Origin: Lantana camara
Lineage: Eukaryota > Streptophyta > Magnoliopsida > Lamiales > Verbenaceae
NCBI GenBank assembly: GCA_037501455.1
Contig: CM074859.1
Coordinates: 21,767,001-21,831,000 of the forward strand
Direction: 5' to 3'
DNA: 64,000 nt
Shown here: in pieces, positions 22,878-34,654 of the stretch
Layout of the letters: the number at the start of each line of letters is the position of its first letter
Numbering within the stretch: the first letter of the stretch is position 1
Notes under the pieces: model-generated
What the model was told of the DNA's origin: nothing
Database searches by the model: none
Seen by the model: the letters and a program-made list of their open reading frames with translations, nothing else
Position numbers and translations under genes: made by a program

Positions 22878-24200
22878 AGGGCTGTCAAAAATCAACCCGA
22901 CCCGAAAACCCGACCCGACCCACCCGTCTAAATATCAGGTTAGGGTTAAGGTATTTCGGGTCGGGTTGAATTCGGGTCGGACCCGAAAACAACCCGAACA
23001 ATGAGAGAGAAAAACAGGTCGGGTTAGGGTCAACCCGAATTGACCCGAATATTTAAATATATATATAAAAATTCCCTAACCCTAATAACATTCTTCCGTC
23101 TCTCTCATCTCATGCGCCGTTCCTAGCGCTCTCACTTTCTGCTGAGATCTCTCTCTCCCTAACCCTTCGGCCTCTTCCACAGAATCTCAAATCTCTCTCC
23201 CTAACCCTTTGGCCTCTTCCACAGATCCACCGATGTTGCTGCTCCACTCACGATGCAGCCATTCTCACCTCCCCCCAAGCCGTCGTCGTTCGCGCCTCTT
23301 CCGCCAGCACACAACCACCGCCGTCGCCGTTCGCGCCTCTTCCGCCAGCACACAACCACCGTCTGTTGCTGCTTCACTCACGCTGCAGTCGTTCTCGCCT
23401 TCGCCGCCCTAACAAGTCGCCGTTCGCGCCTTCCCTCCCCCATGGCTGTATGTGATCAATTTAATTTAGGTGACAACATATAGATCTGATCCCTTTCATG
23501 GTTGATTTAATTCAGGTGGATCAAATCTTGCCTCTTTTCTATTTTCTTCTAGGGTTTTGTCGTTTTGATCCAAGCAAGCTAAAAGCCTTCCATGGCTGAT
23601 TTAATTTAGGTGGACCAATCTTGCCTCTTTTCTATTTTTTTTTTAGGGTTTCGTCGTTTTGATCCAAGAAAGCTAAAAGTTGTTATTTTATTTATGTTTT
23701 CTTATTAGAATTAATATTTGTGGAGTTTTCCCAAAAAATTCTCCAAGTATAATAGTAAATTATGTTTAACATAGCTATTCCAGTGTATTTTTATAAGCTT
23801 TCTGTGTGTGTGTGTGTTTTTTTTTTCTCTTTTTCTATGTATGAACATATAGATTTCTTGTCCACAGCCCTAATATAGATTTCTTGTCTACAGCCGTGCT
23901 CCAATTCTTGATTTTGATTTCTAAATTATTTGAACAGGAGAGAAAAAGGGGTTGAATTCCCATTGTTAATCACACATTGCAATCATCCGGGTCGGGTTAG
24001 GTCGGGTTGTATTGGGTTATCAGGTGACCTGAAAACAAATCAGGTCAACCCGAACCCACCCGAACCCAATGAAATCAGGTTAGGGTTGGAGGTGGCGGGT
24101 TGAAGCTCGGGTCGGGTTGGGTTCGGGTTGAAATTTTTTGTGTTATACCCATGTCCCAACCCGACCCGACCCACCCGACCCACCCGAATTGACACCCCTA
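22878..24200. mobile_element. Non-autonomous hAT element
   Basis: 1323 bp with 12-bp terminal inverted repeats TAGGGCTGTCAA / TTGACACCCCTA (one mismatch). It is flanked by ttttgcag (22870-22877) and ctttgcag (24201-24208), an 8-bp duplication with one difference. This is the hAT signature. Copy C reads ctttgcag once at this site, confirming an insertion. The subterminal 100-200 bp at each end is dense in gacccgaccc/gggtcgggtt motifs, plausible transposase-binding arrays. The middle (23209-23430) holds a tandemly duplicated 45-bp GC-rich segment and a CT-rich leader-like tract. No transposase frame is seen. Confidence 0.9.
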
Positions 24201-25092
24201 CTTTGCAGCCTATTTCCTGATGATCACGAAATTAGTCTTGATGAACTGACTTTCTATTGTATGGGCTTGCGCATGTTTCGTAATTTAGACACAACTTCTC
24301 TGACAAGTCTGACGGAGCTGTTGAACAAGTAAGAAAGAGAGTGTTCATAATAGTGGACAAGCTTAAAAAATTTTCCTTGCCACTCAGTGGTAAAGATGAG
24401 CGCTAGCCGCCATGTCCGAATGCATGATGTTGTCCGTGATGTGGCCATTTACAGTGCTTCACACGAAGCAAAAGAAGGGATTATTGATGTCAAATTTAAC
24501 TTAATGCGTTCGTCATCAGAGTTTACATACGAATAGGTTTCAGTGTTTTCAGAAGAAATAAGTTGCCTCTCCAGGATGCATGCCTTGAAAAGTATTTTAG
24601 CAATGGACTACGATTTTTTATTTGAAGAAAGGAATGAATTAAATGCGTTGTCCTTCACGTTGTTTTCAGTGAACTTAAGATCTCTAGAAATAGGAATGCT
24701 AAAGAATCTCCGAACTTTGCGTTTAACGTATTGCAGCTTGGAGTCTTTTTTCGTTGTTGGTGAGCTACTGTGTCTGGAAATTCTGTATTGTTATAATTGT
24801 TTTGGGATTAAGGAGTTACTTGTTGAGATAGGAAATCTAAATCAGCTCAGGCTGTTAGATTTCAAATTTTGTAGAAGTCTTAAAAGAATCCCTCCAAGAG
24901 TCATATCTAATCTGGTAGAACTCGAGGAGTTCAAGATGTGTTTCAGCTTCAGTACGTGGGGATTAGCTGCAGCAGCTGCAGAGGTACAAGGACAATAGAG
25001 AAGGAATGCATGCCTCAATGGATTTGAAAATTTGTCTAAGCTGACATGCTTAGAGATTCAAATAGAAGATTTCAATTTAGCAGTGGAAGATA

Positions 25093-25838
25093 TGTTGAAT
25101 ATGCCATGTACATATACGGTTAATTGTTGGATAATTAATCAATAATTATGTAAAGGCATATCAAAGGTTGTTTGGAAAATGTGCATTGGTTATTGTGTCC
25201 CACATTGGAAAAATAACACTAAGTAGGCAACTTTATATAATTATAGGACCCAAGAGAGGACTAATGGGCTCACTCGCGGTGCGGTGCACCGCCAGCGCCT
25301 GGGCTCGGGCTCGGGATCAGGCTCCGGACCGGTGCCGGGCATGGGCGAATGTGGTATTTGATGGCGCACTTTGCACTTCGCACGTGCGCATCGTCACTAG
25401 GAGCCTCGCCTCCGAGCCAAGAGCTTTTTTTTTTAGCCAGAGCCGGTCTGACTCAGTCCTAAAGTCAAATATTCAAACCAATGTCCAGATACATCCAAAT
25501 TAAATCCGTTTGGCTTTGTAACAGTCAGCTTGAGGGCCATAATGGGGTGTAATTTCAAGCCATTAACACCTGAAATTAACCCATTCAAATTCCAATATCA
25601 GTTTTGCTACCTGAAGTGTTGTTATAAAGTGGGCTCTCCCCCATATCTGAAAGACAGCAAAGATTCATATAATTTTTGCAGAAGTGCTTTCTCCGAAAAT
25701 CAAACACAGAGCTTGACATATATCCAGGAAGTGTATCGCCTGTAACCTAAAGCACACTTCCTAGAAGTAGGGGCGATAAAAACTTTAAGGACAGGGAATA
25801 CCCGTGTCTAGCTGCTCCATAGCCCAGATTTCTCAACA
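25093..25838 (+). repeat. Copia-2 5' LTR
   Basis: 746 bp, TGTTGAATATGCC...TTTCTCAACA. It matches the 3' LTR (30485-30490 plus 31088-31841) apart from scattered substitutions and a short indel near 31225-31255. The inner part is GC-rich (ggctcgggctcggg), unlike the surrounding DNA. Confidence 0.92.
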
Positions 25839-25885
25839 ATCTTAAAGTTTCTATCGTTGACATAGAGTCTAAATCCTTCAGAATC

Positions 25886-26850
25886 ATGAACCAGCAAAAG
25901 CTAGACCGTTTCGATGGCAACAACTTCAGCCGCTTGTAGGACAAGATGAAGTTCCTGCTTACTGTCCTTAAGCTTGCTATGTTCTGGATCCCAACTTGCC
26001 ACCAATTCCAGAAGATCCTCCTGCTCCCCAGCAGCCTGTAGATCTTGATCCACCTACTGCAATAGGTGGCGTTCCTCCAACAAATACTACTGCAGTAGCT
26101 GGGGCTCCTGCCAATCCTTCTGCCAACACTGCAGTAACAGGTCTCTCCAAAAACGCCTTGCAGATCCATCAGGAGATTGTGGAAACCCTTCAGCAACAAA
26201 GAAGGAAAAGAGCTGAAGATGAAGAGTTAGCTCGTGGCCACATCCTCAACACTTTTTCTGACAGATTGTATGACCTGTATACAATGTTAAGTCGCCTAGA
26301 GAACTTTGGGAGGCACTGGAATACATGTATAAAGGTGAGGAGGAAGGTACTAACAAATATTTAGTATCTAAATACCTCGATTTCAAAATGGTTGATAATA
26401 AACCAATCCTGGAGCAAGTGCATGAGCTCCAGGTAATTATCAACAAACTACGGATGGTGAAAATTATCCTTCCAGAAGCCTTCCAGGTAGGAGCTATAAT
26501 TTCAAAGCTCCCTCCTGCCTGGAAAGATTATGCAAAGAGATTGATGCATAAATCTGAGGATATGTCCTTGGAACAAATTCAGAAATATCTGCGTATTGAA
26601 GAGGAGGCTCGAAAACGAGATGGAAAGAATTTGGTTCAAGGAAAATCTAGTGTGAATTATGTTGAGGCTGGAAGTTCTAAAAAGAAGCCTTTCGGGATTA
26701 AAAAGAACTAAGGACAATTTAAGAAATGTGGACAGAAATCTAAACCTGTTCATGTTGCTAATAAAAGAAAAGGCAAGTGTGATGTTTGTGGAGAAACAAG
26801 ACATTATGCACGAGAATGCTCACAACGGAAGAGTGGATCCGGCGTTGTAA
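25886..26850 (+). pseudogene. Copia-2 gag remnant
   Basis: The Met start at 25886 (MNQQKLDRFDG) is followed by TAG at 25937 within a conserved stretch. The UBN2-type gag core continues in two frames with a shift near 26325-26360 (HELQVIINKLRM; AFQVGAIISKLPPAWKDY). The CCHC zinc knuckle lies at about 26780-26825 (CDVCGETRHYARECS) in a third frame. The virus-like particle protein could not be made intact. Confidence 0.85.
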
Positions 26851-26876
26851 ACATGGTTTAGGAGAACCTAGTTGCC

Positions 26877-29800
26877 ATGGTAACTGATCTTAGCCTTGAT
26901 GTGGCTATGATTTCTGAAATTAATATGGCAAGTGAACTCTCTGGCTGGTGGCTATATTCTGGAGTAACGGTTCACATTTGCAACGATCGAAGGCTTTTCA
27001 AGACCTTTGAAGAAGTTGTTGAGCAAGAGGTTCAGATGGGAAATAGCTCCAAAGCCGGTGTTGGAGGCAAAGGATTTGTCGAGCTCAACTTTATCTCCGG
27101 GAAGAAATTAACCTTGATTAATGTCTTGTTTGTACCAGATGTTAGGAAAAGTTTAATTTCTGTTGATTTGTTAGATAAGAAGGGTTTTAAGATTTCCGTT
27201 GAATCTGGCAAAGTCATCATCATGAAAAATGGTAAATTTGTTGGAAAAGGCTATGCTTGTAATGGGATGTATAAGATATCTATCAATAATATGAATTTCG
27301 TTTCTGCTTACATGATTTCTTCAATTTCTTTATGGCATAGTCGATTAGGACATGTTAGTGCAAAGAACTTGAAAAATATGCATGCAATGGGATTAATTGA
27401 TATTGGTAAAAACGAACTTGATAAGTGTGAAATATGTGCAAAATCAAAAATTGTAAGAAAACCGTTTCCAAGTGTTAAAAGAGAATCACAAATATTAGAT
27501 TTAATTCACACTGATATTTGTGAGTTAAATGGAATTTTAACTAGAGGTGGTAAAAAGTATTTTACTACTTTTGTTGATGATGCTAGTCGTTGTTGCTACG
27601 TGTATTTGTTAAGAACTAAAGATGAAGCTCTTATTTTTCTTGTGAAATATAAATCAGAAGTAGAAACCCAACTTGAGAAGAAGATCAAGGTTCTACGTTC
27701 TGATCGAGGCATGGAATATTGTTTGAATGCTTTTGATACACTTTGCGAAGAAAGCTGCCGGATATACCCCAGTAGAACGGTGTAGCTGAAAGGAAAAATC
27801 GTACCTATCGTACCTTTTTGGACATGATAAATTGCATGTTAAATCATCCAAACTTATCTCACAACTTGTGGGGTGAAGCCCTTCTGTCTGCGTGTCATAT
27901 TCTTAATAGGATGCCTAATACTGTTGTGAAGACTAGTCCCTATGAAATATGAAAAACCAGAAAACCCAACATAAGCTATTTTAAAGTGTGGGGGTGTGTG
28001 GCTTATTTTCGGGTACCTGATCCCAAACGGATTAAGTTAGAAGCCAGAGCCATTAAAAGTGTATTCGTTGGATATGCTCTTAATAGCAAGGCTTATAGGC
28101 TTCTTGACTTGGAGTCTAATGTGATAACTGAGTCCAGGGATGTTGAGTTCTTCGAAAATACATTTTCAAAAGATGTTGGAAATGAATCTGAGCCACCCCA
28201 AATTGAGCCTAGAGGTCCTATAAGACCGGTTGTGGAAGATAATGTTTCTACACAACCAACTGAGCCTAGAAGGAGTACTAGAGCAAGGAAAGAGAAAAGT
28301 TTAGACAAAGACTTTATCTCTTCTGAAGCTTTATTGTTCTTGGTGGATGGGGACCAAGATAATAAAGTGGTAACTGAAATACTGTTTGTATTTACACTTG
28401 AGACGAATCCTAAAATATTTGCAGAAGCTATGACTTCTAGATATGCTTCCTTCTGGAAGGAATCTATAAATGATGAAATGGATTCGATCTTGGGTAACAA
28501 TACCTGGGTTTTAGCAGACTTACCTCGTGTTTCTAAACCCATTGGGTGCAAATGGGTATTTAGAAGGAAACGGAACACCGATAGCAGTATCTCAGTCTTT
28601 AAAGCTAGATTAGTTGTCAAAGGATTTAGACAAGTAGAAGGGATTGACTACTTTGACACTTATACACCGGTGGCTCGAGTTGCTTCCATCAGAATTCTTC
28701 TTGCTTTAGCATCGCTTTACGATCTGTTTGTTCATCAAATAGACGTAAAGACAGCCTTTTTAAATGGAAATTTAAAAGAAGAAATCTATATGGAACAACC
28801 TGAGGGTTTTGTAGCACCGGGAACAGAAAATAAAGTGTGTAAGTTAGTCAAGTCCCTATATGGTCTAAAACAAGCACCAAAACAGTGGCACGAGAAGTTC
28901 GACACTGCTATATTGAAATTCGGATTCAAATATAACAGTGCTGACAGGTGCATTTACTCCAAAAGTATAGCTGACTATATGGTGATAGTCTGTCTATATG
29001 TCGATGATATGTTGATCATCGGGACGAACATGATTGGAGTAAACGACACTAAAAGGTATCTATCCTCGGTCTTTAAGATGAAAGACTTAGGTGAAGTAGA
29101 TACTATTTTAGGCATTAAAGTTAAAAAACATAGTGGGGGTTTTTCACTTAACCAATCTCACTATATTAAGAAAGTTCTTACTAAGTTTAATCACCTCGAG
29201 ATCAAGGAGGTGAATACTCCGTTTGACAACGGACTGAAACTTAAAAAAAATATTGGTAGAGCTATTGCACAGCTTGAGTATGCAAGTGCTATTGGCAGCC
29301 TTATGTACGCAATGCATTACACTAGACCAGATATTTCCTTTGCAGTTTCAAAACTTAGCACATACACGAGCAGTCCCAATGTTGATCATTGGAAAGCTAT
29401 TAATAGGGTACTTGGGTACCTTAAGAGAACTATTAGCTTTGGTTTGTTCTATAACAAATTCCCTAGTGTGTTGGAAGGGTTCTCAGACGTGAGTTGGATA
29501 ACTAGCTTGGGAGATAACAAATCCACAAGAGGGTGGGTTTTCACTCTTGCCTGTGGGGCTGTTTCTTGGGCAAGCAAGAAACAGACAATAATCTCTCACT
29601 CTACCATGGAATCTGAGTTTATAGCTTTAGCACAAGCTGGACAAGAGGCTGATTGGATAAGAAATATGTTGTTAGACATAGATCTTTGGCCAAGTTCAAT
29701 GCCTCCAATTTCGCTATATTGTGACAGCAAAGTAACGCTTACAAAAGCGTACAGTGGTACCTATAATGGTAAGTCTAGATACATTGGTCTTAGACATGCA

Positions 29801-29950
29801 TTTGTGAGACAATTGATACAAGATGGTATTATAACAATTGTCTATGTGAGGTCAAACAAGAATTTGTCTGATCTGTTTACTAAGCCTCTGACGAGAGACT
29901 TAGTAGCTACAACTACTAGAGATATGGGACTTAAACCACCTGAACCATAA
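26877..29950 (+). pseudogene. Copia-2 pol remnant (protease, integrase, RT, RNase H)
   Basis: The open segment 26877-27785 covers protease, the pre-integrase zinc region (LWHSRLGH, CEICAKSK) and half of the integrase core (HTDIC, RSDRGMEY). The protease motif reads WWLYSG, so the catalytic Asp is Tyr. A small deletion and frameshift near 27750-27785 removes part of the DDE region, and TGA at about 27949 replaces a conserved Trp. The segment 27986-29950 (654 residues) is open. It has the integrase C-terminal region, RT with a CLYVDDMLIIG active site (about 28990) and FLNGN/YGLKQAP signatures, and RNase H (STMESEFIAL). RT/RNase H is therefore well preserved, but the polyprotein as a whole is broken. 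Confidence 0.92.
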
Positions 29951-30484
29951 GTGATGGTAACCCTACTTATAATCTTGGTTTCCCCTTATCATAGGTTCAA
30001 AGGGAAAAACAAGTCACGAGTTGGTTAGAGCTATCAAGTGGTTTCATATGTAGTAGAAAATAGCTCAGTGAGTTGCAAAGTGACAAGGTTGAGCTATGCT
30101 CTTAACAAAATGCTGCATTAATGCAACAAGTGCTTGAGAAACATTTTGCCTATATGAACAAGAAGTGAAGCCGCTTCTTATAGAGAGTTATGGTTTACTC
30201 TCTTAAAGGTTCATGAAAAGGGGATACGGCGTACGGCTTTATAAGTGCAAAGCAGCGGAGTGCTTGCTGTATGAGAAAGAAAACGTGTGTGTGATAACTC
30301 CGGTTGCATCACGAAGGAGTTGAGGTTCAATCTACGGACACCGTCAATTTCGATGCAGTTTTGAGTTATCTACACTAAGGGAAGGTTCAATGTTCGTCAC
30401 ACCTTCCTCTAGGCATGTGGTCTTTAACAAAAATCTTCATGAACTTATCTGGCAAAAGAGTAGTTTTCCAAACAAGTGGGGGAT

Positions 30485-30923
30485 TGTTGACCATAATGCA
30501 CGGACACTCCGAATTTTTATCCCGTGCAGTGTGTCCGTGTCCGACACGGCACCGAAACGTGTCCGACACGGCAAAATGTGTCCAAAAATTAAAAAAAATT
30601 CCGACACACCGGGGACACGGCTCGGACACGGCTCAAGACGTGTCCGACACGGCTCGGACACTCCAACACGAAAAATTCAAAAAAAAATAATTTTTATCTT
30701 ATTTTTCCTCAAAATTTGAGGATATAATTTATTTTTTAAAAAATAATTATATAAATTTTTTAAAAGATGTATTGTATTAATTTAAATTCAATATAATATT
30801 TATTTATTTTCATATATTAATATATAGAAATATATTAATGTTATTTGTAATTACTGTAAATATTGAATTGAAAAACGATGTATGTTATTTAAATTTGTAA
30901 TATTTAATATTTTTATCAATATT

Positions 30924-30954
<31 letters not shown>

Positions 30955-31841
30955 ATTTATTTATATATAATATAGCCGTGTCGAAGCCGTGTCGTGTCCT
31001 AAATTTTTTAAAAAATCCGTGTCGCCGTGTCCGTGTCGTGTCGTGTCCGTGTCGCCGTGTCCGTGTCTGTACATCATAGATTGTGGAATATGCCATGTAC
31101 ATATATGGTTAATTGTTGGAGAATTAATCAATAATTATGTAAAGGCATATCAAAGGTTGTTTGGAAAATGTGCATTGGTTATTGTGTCCCACATTGGAAA
31201 AATAACACTAAGTAGGCAGCTTTATATATTAAAATATTGTATGTGTTATTAAATTATGGGACCCAAGAGAGGACTAATGGGCTCACTCGCGATGCGGTGC
31301 ACCGCACGGGCACGGGCTCGGGCTCGGGACCGGGACCGGGGCCATGGGTGAATGTGGCGTTTGATGGCGCACTTTGCACTTCGCACGTGCGCATCGTCAC
31401 TAGGAGCCTCGCCTCCGAGACAAGAGCTTTCTTTTTAAGCCAGAGCCGGTCTGACTCAGTCCTAAAATCAAATATTCAAACCAATGTCCCGATACATCCA
31501 AATTAAATCCGTTTGGCTTTGTAACAGTCAGCTTGAGGGCAATAATGGGGTGTAATTTCAAGCCATTAACACCTGAAATTAACCCATTCAAATTCCAATA
31601 TCAGTTTTGCTACCTGGAGTGCTATTATAAAGTGGGCTCTCCCCCATATCTGAAAGACAGCAAACATTCATATGATTTTTGCAGAAGTGCTTTCTCCGAA
31701 AATCAAACACAGAGTTTGACATATATCCTGGAAGTATATCGCCTGCAACCTAAAGCACACTTCCCAGAAGTAGGGGCGATAGAAACTTTAAGGACAGGGA
31801 ATACCCGTGTCTAACTGCTCCATATCCCAGATTTCTCAACA
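30485..31841 (+). repeat. Copia-2 3' LTR, interrupted
   Basis: It starts TGTTGA right after the polypurine tract, is interrupted at 30491, resumes at about 31088 (atatgccatgtaca) and ends TCTCAACA. Without the insert it is about 760 bp, close to the 746-bp 5' LTR. Confidence 0.88.
30491..31078. mobile_element. 588-bp TIR element nested in the Copia-2 LTR
   Basis: Imperfect inverted ends of about 16 bp: cataatgcacggacac on the left, with the complement of gtgtctgtacatcata on the right (about four mismatches). It is flanked by gattgttga (30482-30490) and gattgtgga (31079-31087), an 8-9 bp duplication with one difference, so hAT-like or Mutator-like. Both ends are dense in gtgtcc/ggacac motifs and the centre is very AT-rich. 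No coding capacity. Confidence 0.75.
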
Positions 31842-34654
31842 AGATATATGTTTTTCCAAAAACATCATAAAATACATCATAACAATTGGAAGATATGACA
31901 TGAACCCTGTCACACATCATGATCAGAAATATATTCATCTGGAATTAGCGAGAGAAATTAATATGGGAAGCTGGGTTCATCGATTTCTAAAGAGCGCGGA
32001 TGTCGTAAAATTTAAAGGAGATGGTTTTATCCCTTTAGATCTCCCGCAAGCTCACAGCATGAAATCCAACTTGAAAATTGTTCTACTCTGAAGCAGGTGG
32101 TGAATCCAACAATAACATCAATTGATGATCTGAATAAATTTGATGTTTTTCCCATCCTGAAAGATCTTTGTCTGTGTAATCTTCCCAACTTAGAGGAGGT
32201 ATATGATGGTACAGCTTTAGATCAGTCCAATTCTTTGCATAATCTAGAAAAGTTATCCCTTCATAATTTGCCAGCTCTAAGGCATTTGTGGAAGCAGAGA
32301 CCAAACAGGAATATTGTTTCGCTCGACAAGCTTCGTGAAATTAGTATTGGAAACTACAACCACCTTCATAGTCTCCTCTCTTCTCATTCACAACTTCTAA
32401 CGAGGTTAACCAAATTTTGGCGGGCCGCGACATTGATGAATTGCTTTGCACCCAAAAGGTATGCATAATAACCGGAGCATTTTCCATATGAAATAACACC
32501 CGAAAAATTGTTATAAACACTTATATTGTAATTTAAGAATCAAATTCTGCCACATTTTAATAGTCCAAACTCCAAACATACTTCGGGTTAAGTTTTTATA
32601 ATTATTATATGTGTAATATATTTAATTATTTGTAGGTACATTTTTCTGTGTTGGAGAGTCTATACCTAGCAGGATTTGACAAATTAGAAGTGATATGGAA
32701 TGCCCCAATGACAGAGGGATCTAAAACAATGACACAGTTGTGGGAATCTCCAAGTGTGAATGGTTCATTCAGAAATCTTTCGAAGATCTATATCCAAGGA
32801 TGCCATAAGCTAGGTAGCCTCTTCTTATCCACAATGTCGACGAATATTCATTTACAGCTTGCAGAGCTTGCAATTTCATATTGTGAGATGATGGAGCAGG
32901 TGTTGTTACACGAAAAGAATGAAAATAAAGGAAATCAATTTCGTACTGTCAAGTTCCCAAAATTGTCGAAACTGAGACTCAATTCTTTGGGAAGTCTCAC
33001 GGCTTTTGGTAAGGGAATCGAAACCATTGAATTTCCGGTGCTAGAGGACATGAACATCAATCATTGTCCCAAGCTCTTCAGTCTCCTCTCATCTGGCGAG
33101 AATAATCAAAATTTGGCAGACGGTCATGACGATGACACTTTTCATTTATTTTGCAATCAAAAGGTACGTTTGTCTTTTCGATCTTCTACTATTTACATAC
33201 ATAAACTGCATGTGGTAGCTAACTTGGCAAATATCCAGAACTAATTAAGCCTTTTCATTCTTTTCTTTACAATTATATCTTTATAATATAATATCTAGGT
33301 AAATTTTTCATATTAGGGCCTTTATTAATTATATCTATCATCCATGATTCCATATTATGCATCCTTTTTCATTTTCTTTTTCCTTTCAAAATCTCATTGT
33401 CTTCAAAGCTTTCCAAACATAATAGTTAGAAGGACATTAACCCTTGATGGGTTGAAATACAACAAAATTTATGTAACATAATTGCTTAATCAAGAGTTTA
33501 ATGATTTAAATTCATTGACATGAAATATTCATTCCAACAATTTCGATGGATCTGAAAGCCTTACCTTCCAATCAATTGATCCAAACACAATCCAAGTGTT
33601 CTTTCTTTGTTTCTTTTTTGAGTGGTTTGTAAAAGTTCCTTAATGCAATAAATGTATTAATAATAATAGTGAGTGCATTATTTATATGCAGGTTTCATTC
33701 GGTGGCTTAAAGAACATCAACATTGGAATTGATGATAAAAGCAATATATGGTGTGACCGAATTTCACATGGCTTCTTCAATCAACTTGAGGTGTTAATAG
33801 TTAGGAATTGTAAAGCCATTAAGAACTTATTTTCATCTTCAATAGCCGAAAATCTTGTCAATCTTAAGGAATTGGCGATCCACGAATGTGAGAAGATGGT
33901 AAAAGTCATAAAGGATGATGAAACAATGTTTCTTCAAAAGGCTCACAAAGTACTATTTCCTAGTTTGCAGGACTTTTGTCTCATCAGTCTACCCAAGGTA
34001 GAGAGTTTTTGCAACTGGAGATGTGATCTTCGGCTGCCTTCATTGAGATCAGTTTGCATTTCAAAGTGCCCATTGTTCAAACAATTCTCAAGCATGGGGT
34101 CGATAGCTGCACCAAACTTGAAATATCACAATATGGATATTAAAGATTACGCGGGAGACTTGAACAATGCAATACAGCAACACTTCAATGCGCTAAAAGA
34201 AGAAAGAAGGGGGGAAATGGGAGATTTGAGGTGAAGTTCCTTTTATTTTATTTGATTGAAAAAAAAAAATTATATTTTTTGGGAGATGTTGAGATTGGAA
34301 CAATTTACATTTCCAAGGTAGTTCAACCTGCTCTCTCGATAAAAACCAAAAATGTTTAATTTTCGAAAATTTGGATTTATTGTTATGTATATGTATATCG
34401 ACCTTTTAACTTTTATATTCTTTTGATGGCCAAACTTACACTATTGAGTTAATTAAATTGAGTATCATTAATTCATTATGATCAGGAATCGACTTCCTCT
34501 CAAACAAAAGATGCTGAAGTTGTTCAAGAGAAAGGCGAAATAGAAAATGAAGAAACTAATGAGGTGATGGTACGTTTACTTCATTTGATTGAAAAATATT
34601 TCATTTTCTAGAATTATGGAGATTTGTTACAAAGGCGAGGTAAGTGGAACCTAC

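Larger units (their letters stand above)
25093..31841 (+). mobile_element. Copia-2, nearly complete Ty1/copia retrotransposon
   Basis: Ends TGTTGA...TCAACA with the target duplication agata (25088-25092 and 31842-31846). It has a 746-bp 5' LTR, gag, protease, integrase, RT and RNase H in copia order, a purine tract gtgggggat, and a 3' LTR from 30485 that itself carries a 588-bp insertion. It belongs to a different family from Copia-1, with unrelated LTRs and much shorter LTR length. It sits inside exon 1 of the CNL pseudogene in the same orientation. Frameshifts, stops and a changed protease residue make it non-autonomous. Confidence 0.93.
22770..34563 (+). pseudogene. CNL (CC-NB-ARC-LRR) pseudogene, copy B, in pieces
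   Basis: Paralog of the intact CNL at 51912 and decayed. The first homologous base is near 22770, equivalent to about 53030 in copy C, so promoter, CC, P-loop, kinase-2 and GLPL regions are gone. Exon-1 pieces are 22770-22877, 24201-25092 (MHDVVRDVAIY motif, first LRRs) and 31842-32458. They are separated by a hAT element and Copia-2 and contain frameshifts and stops. The following exons keep open frames and splice sites: 32636-33163 (528 bp), 33692-34230 and a small exon 34486-34563 before gtgatg. Only one equivalent of the two 570-bp LRR exons of copy C is present. It cannot encode a receptor because the nucleotide-binding half is missing. Confidence 0.88.

Noticed and set aside
23209..23483. 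Short open frames with repeated RRSRLFRQHTTT-type sequence
   Set aside because: They lie inside the hAT element, arise from a 45-bp tandem duplication, occur in two frames and lack a recognisable domain.
22900..24180. Telomere-like repeat
   Set aside because: The gggtcgggtt motifs are irregular, in both orientations and confined to the ends of a transposon. They are not the plant telomere unit TTTAGGG.
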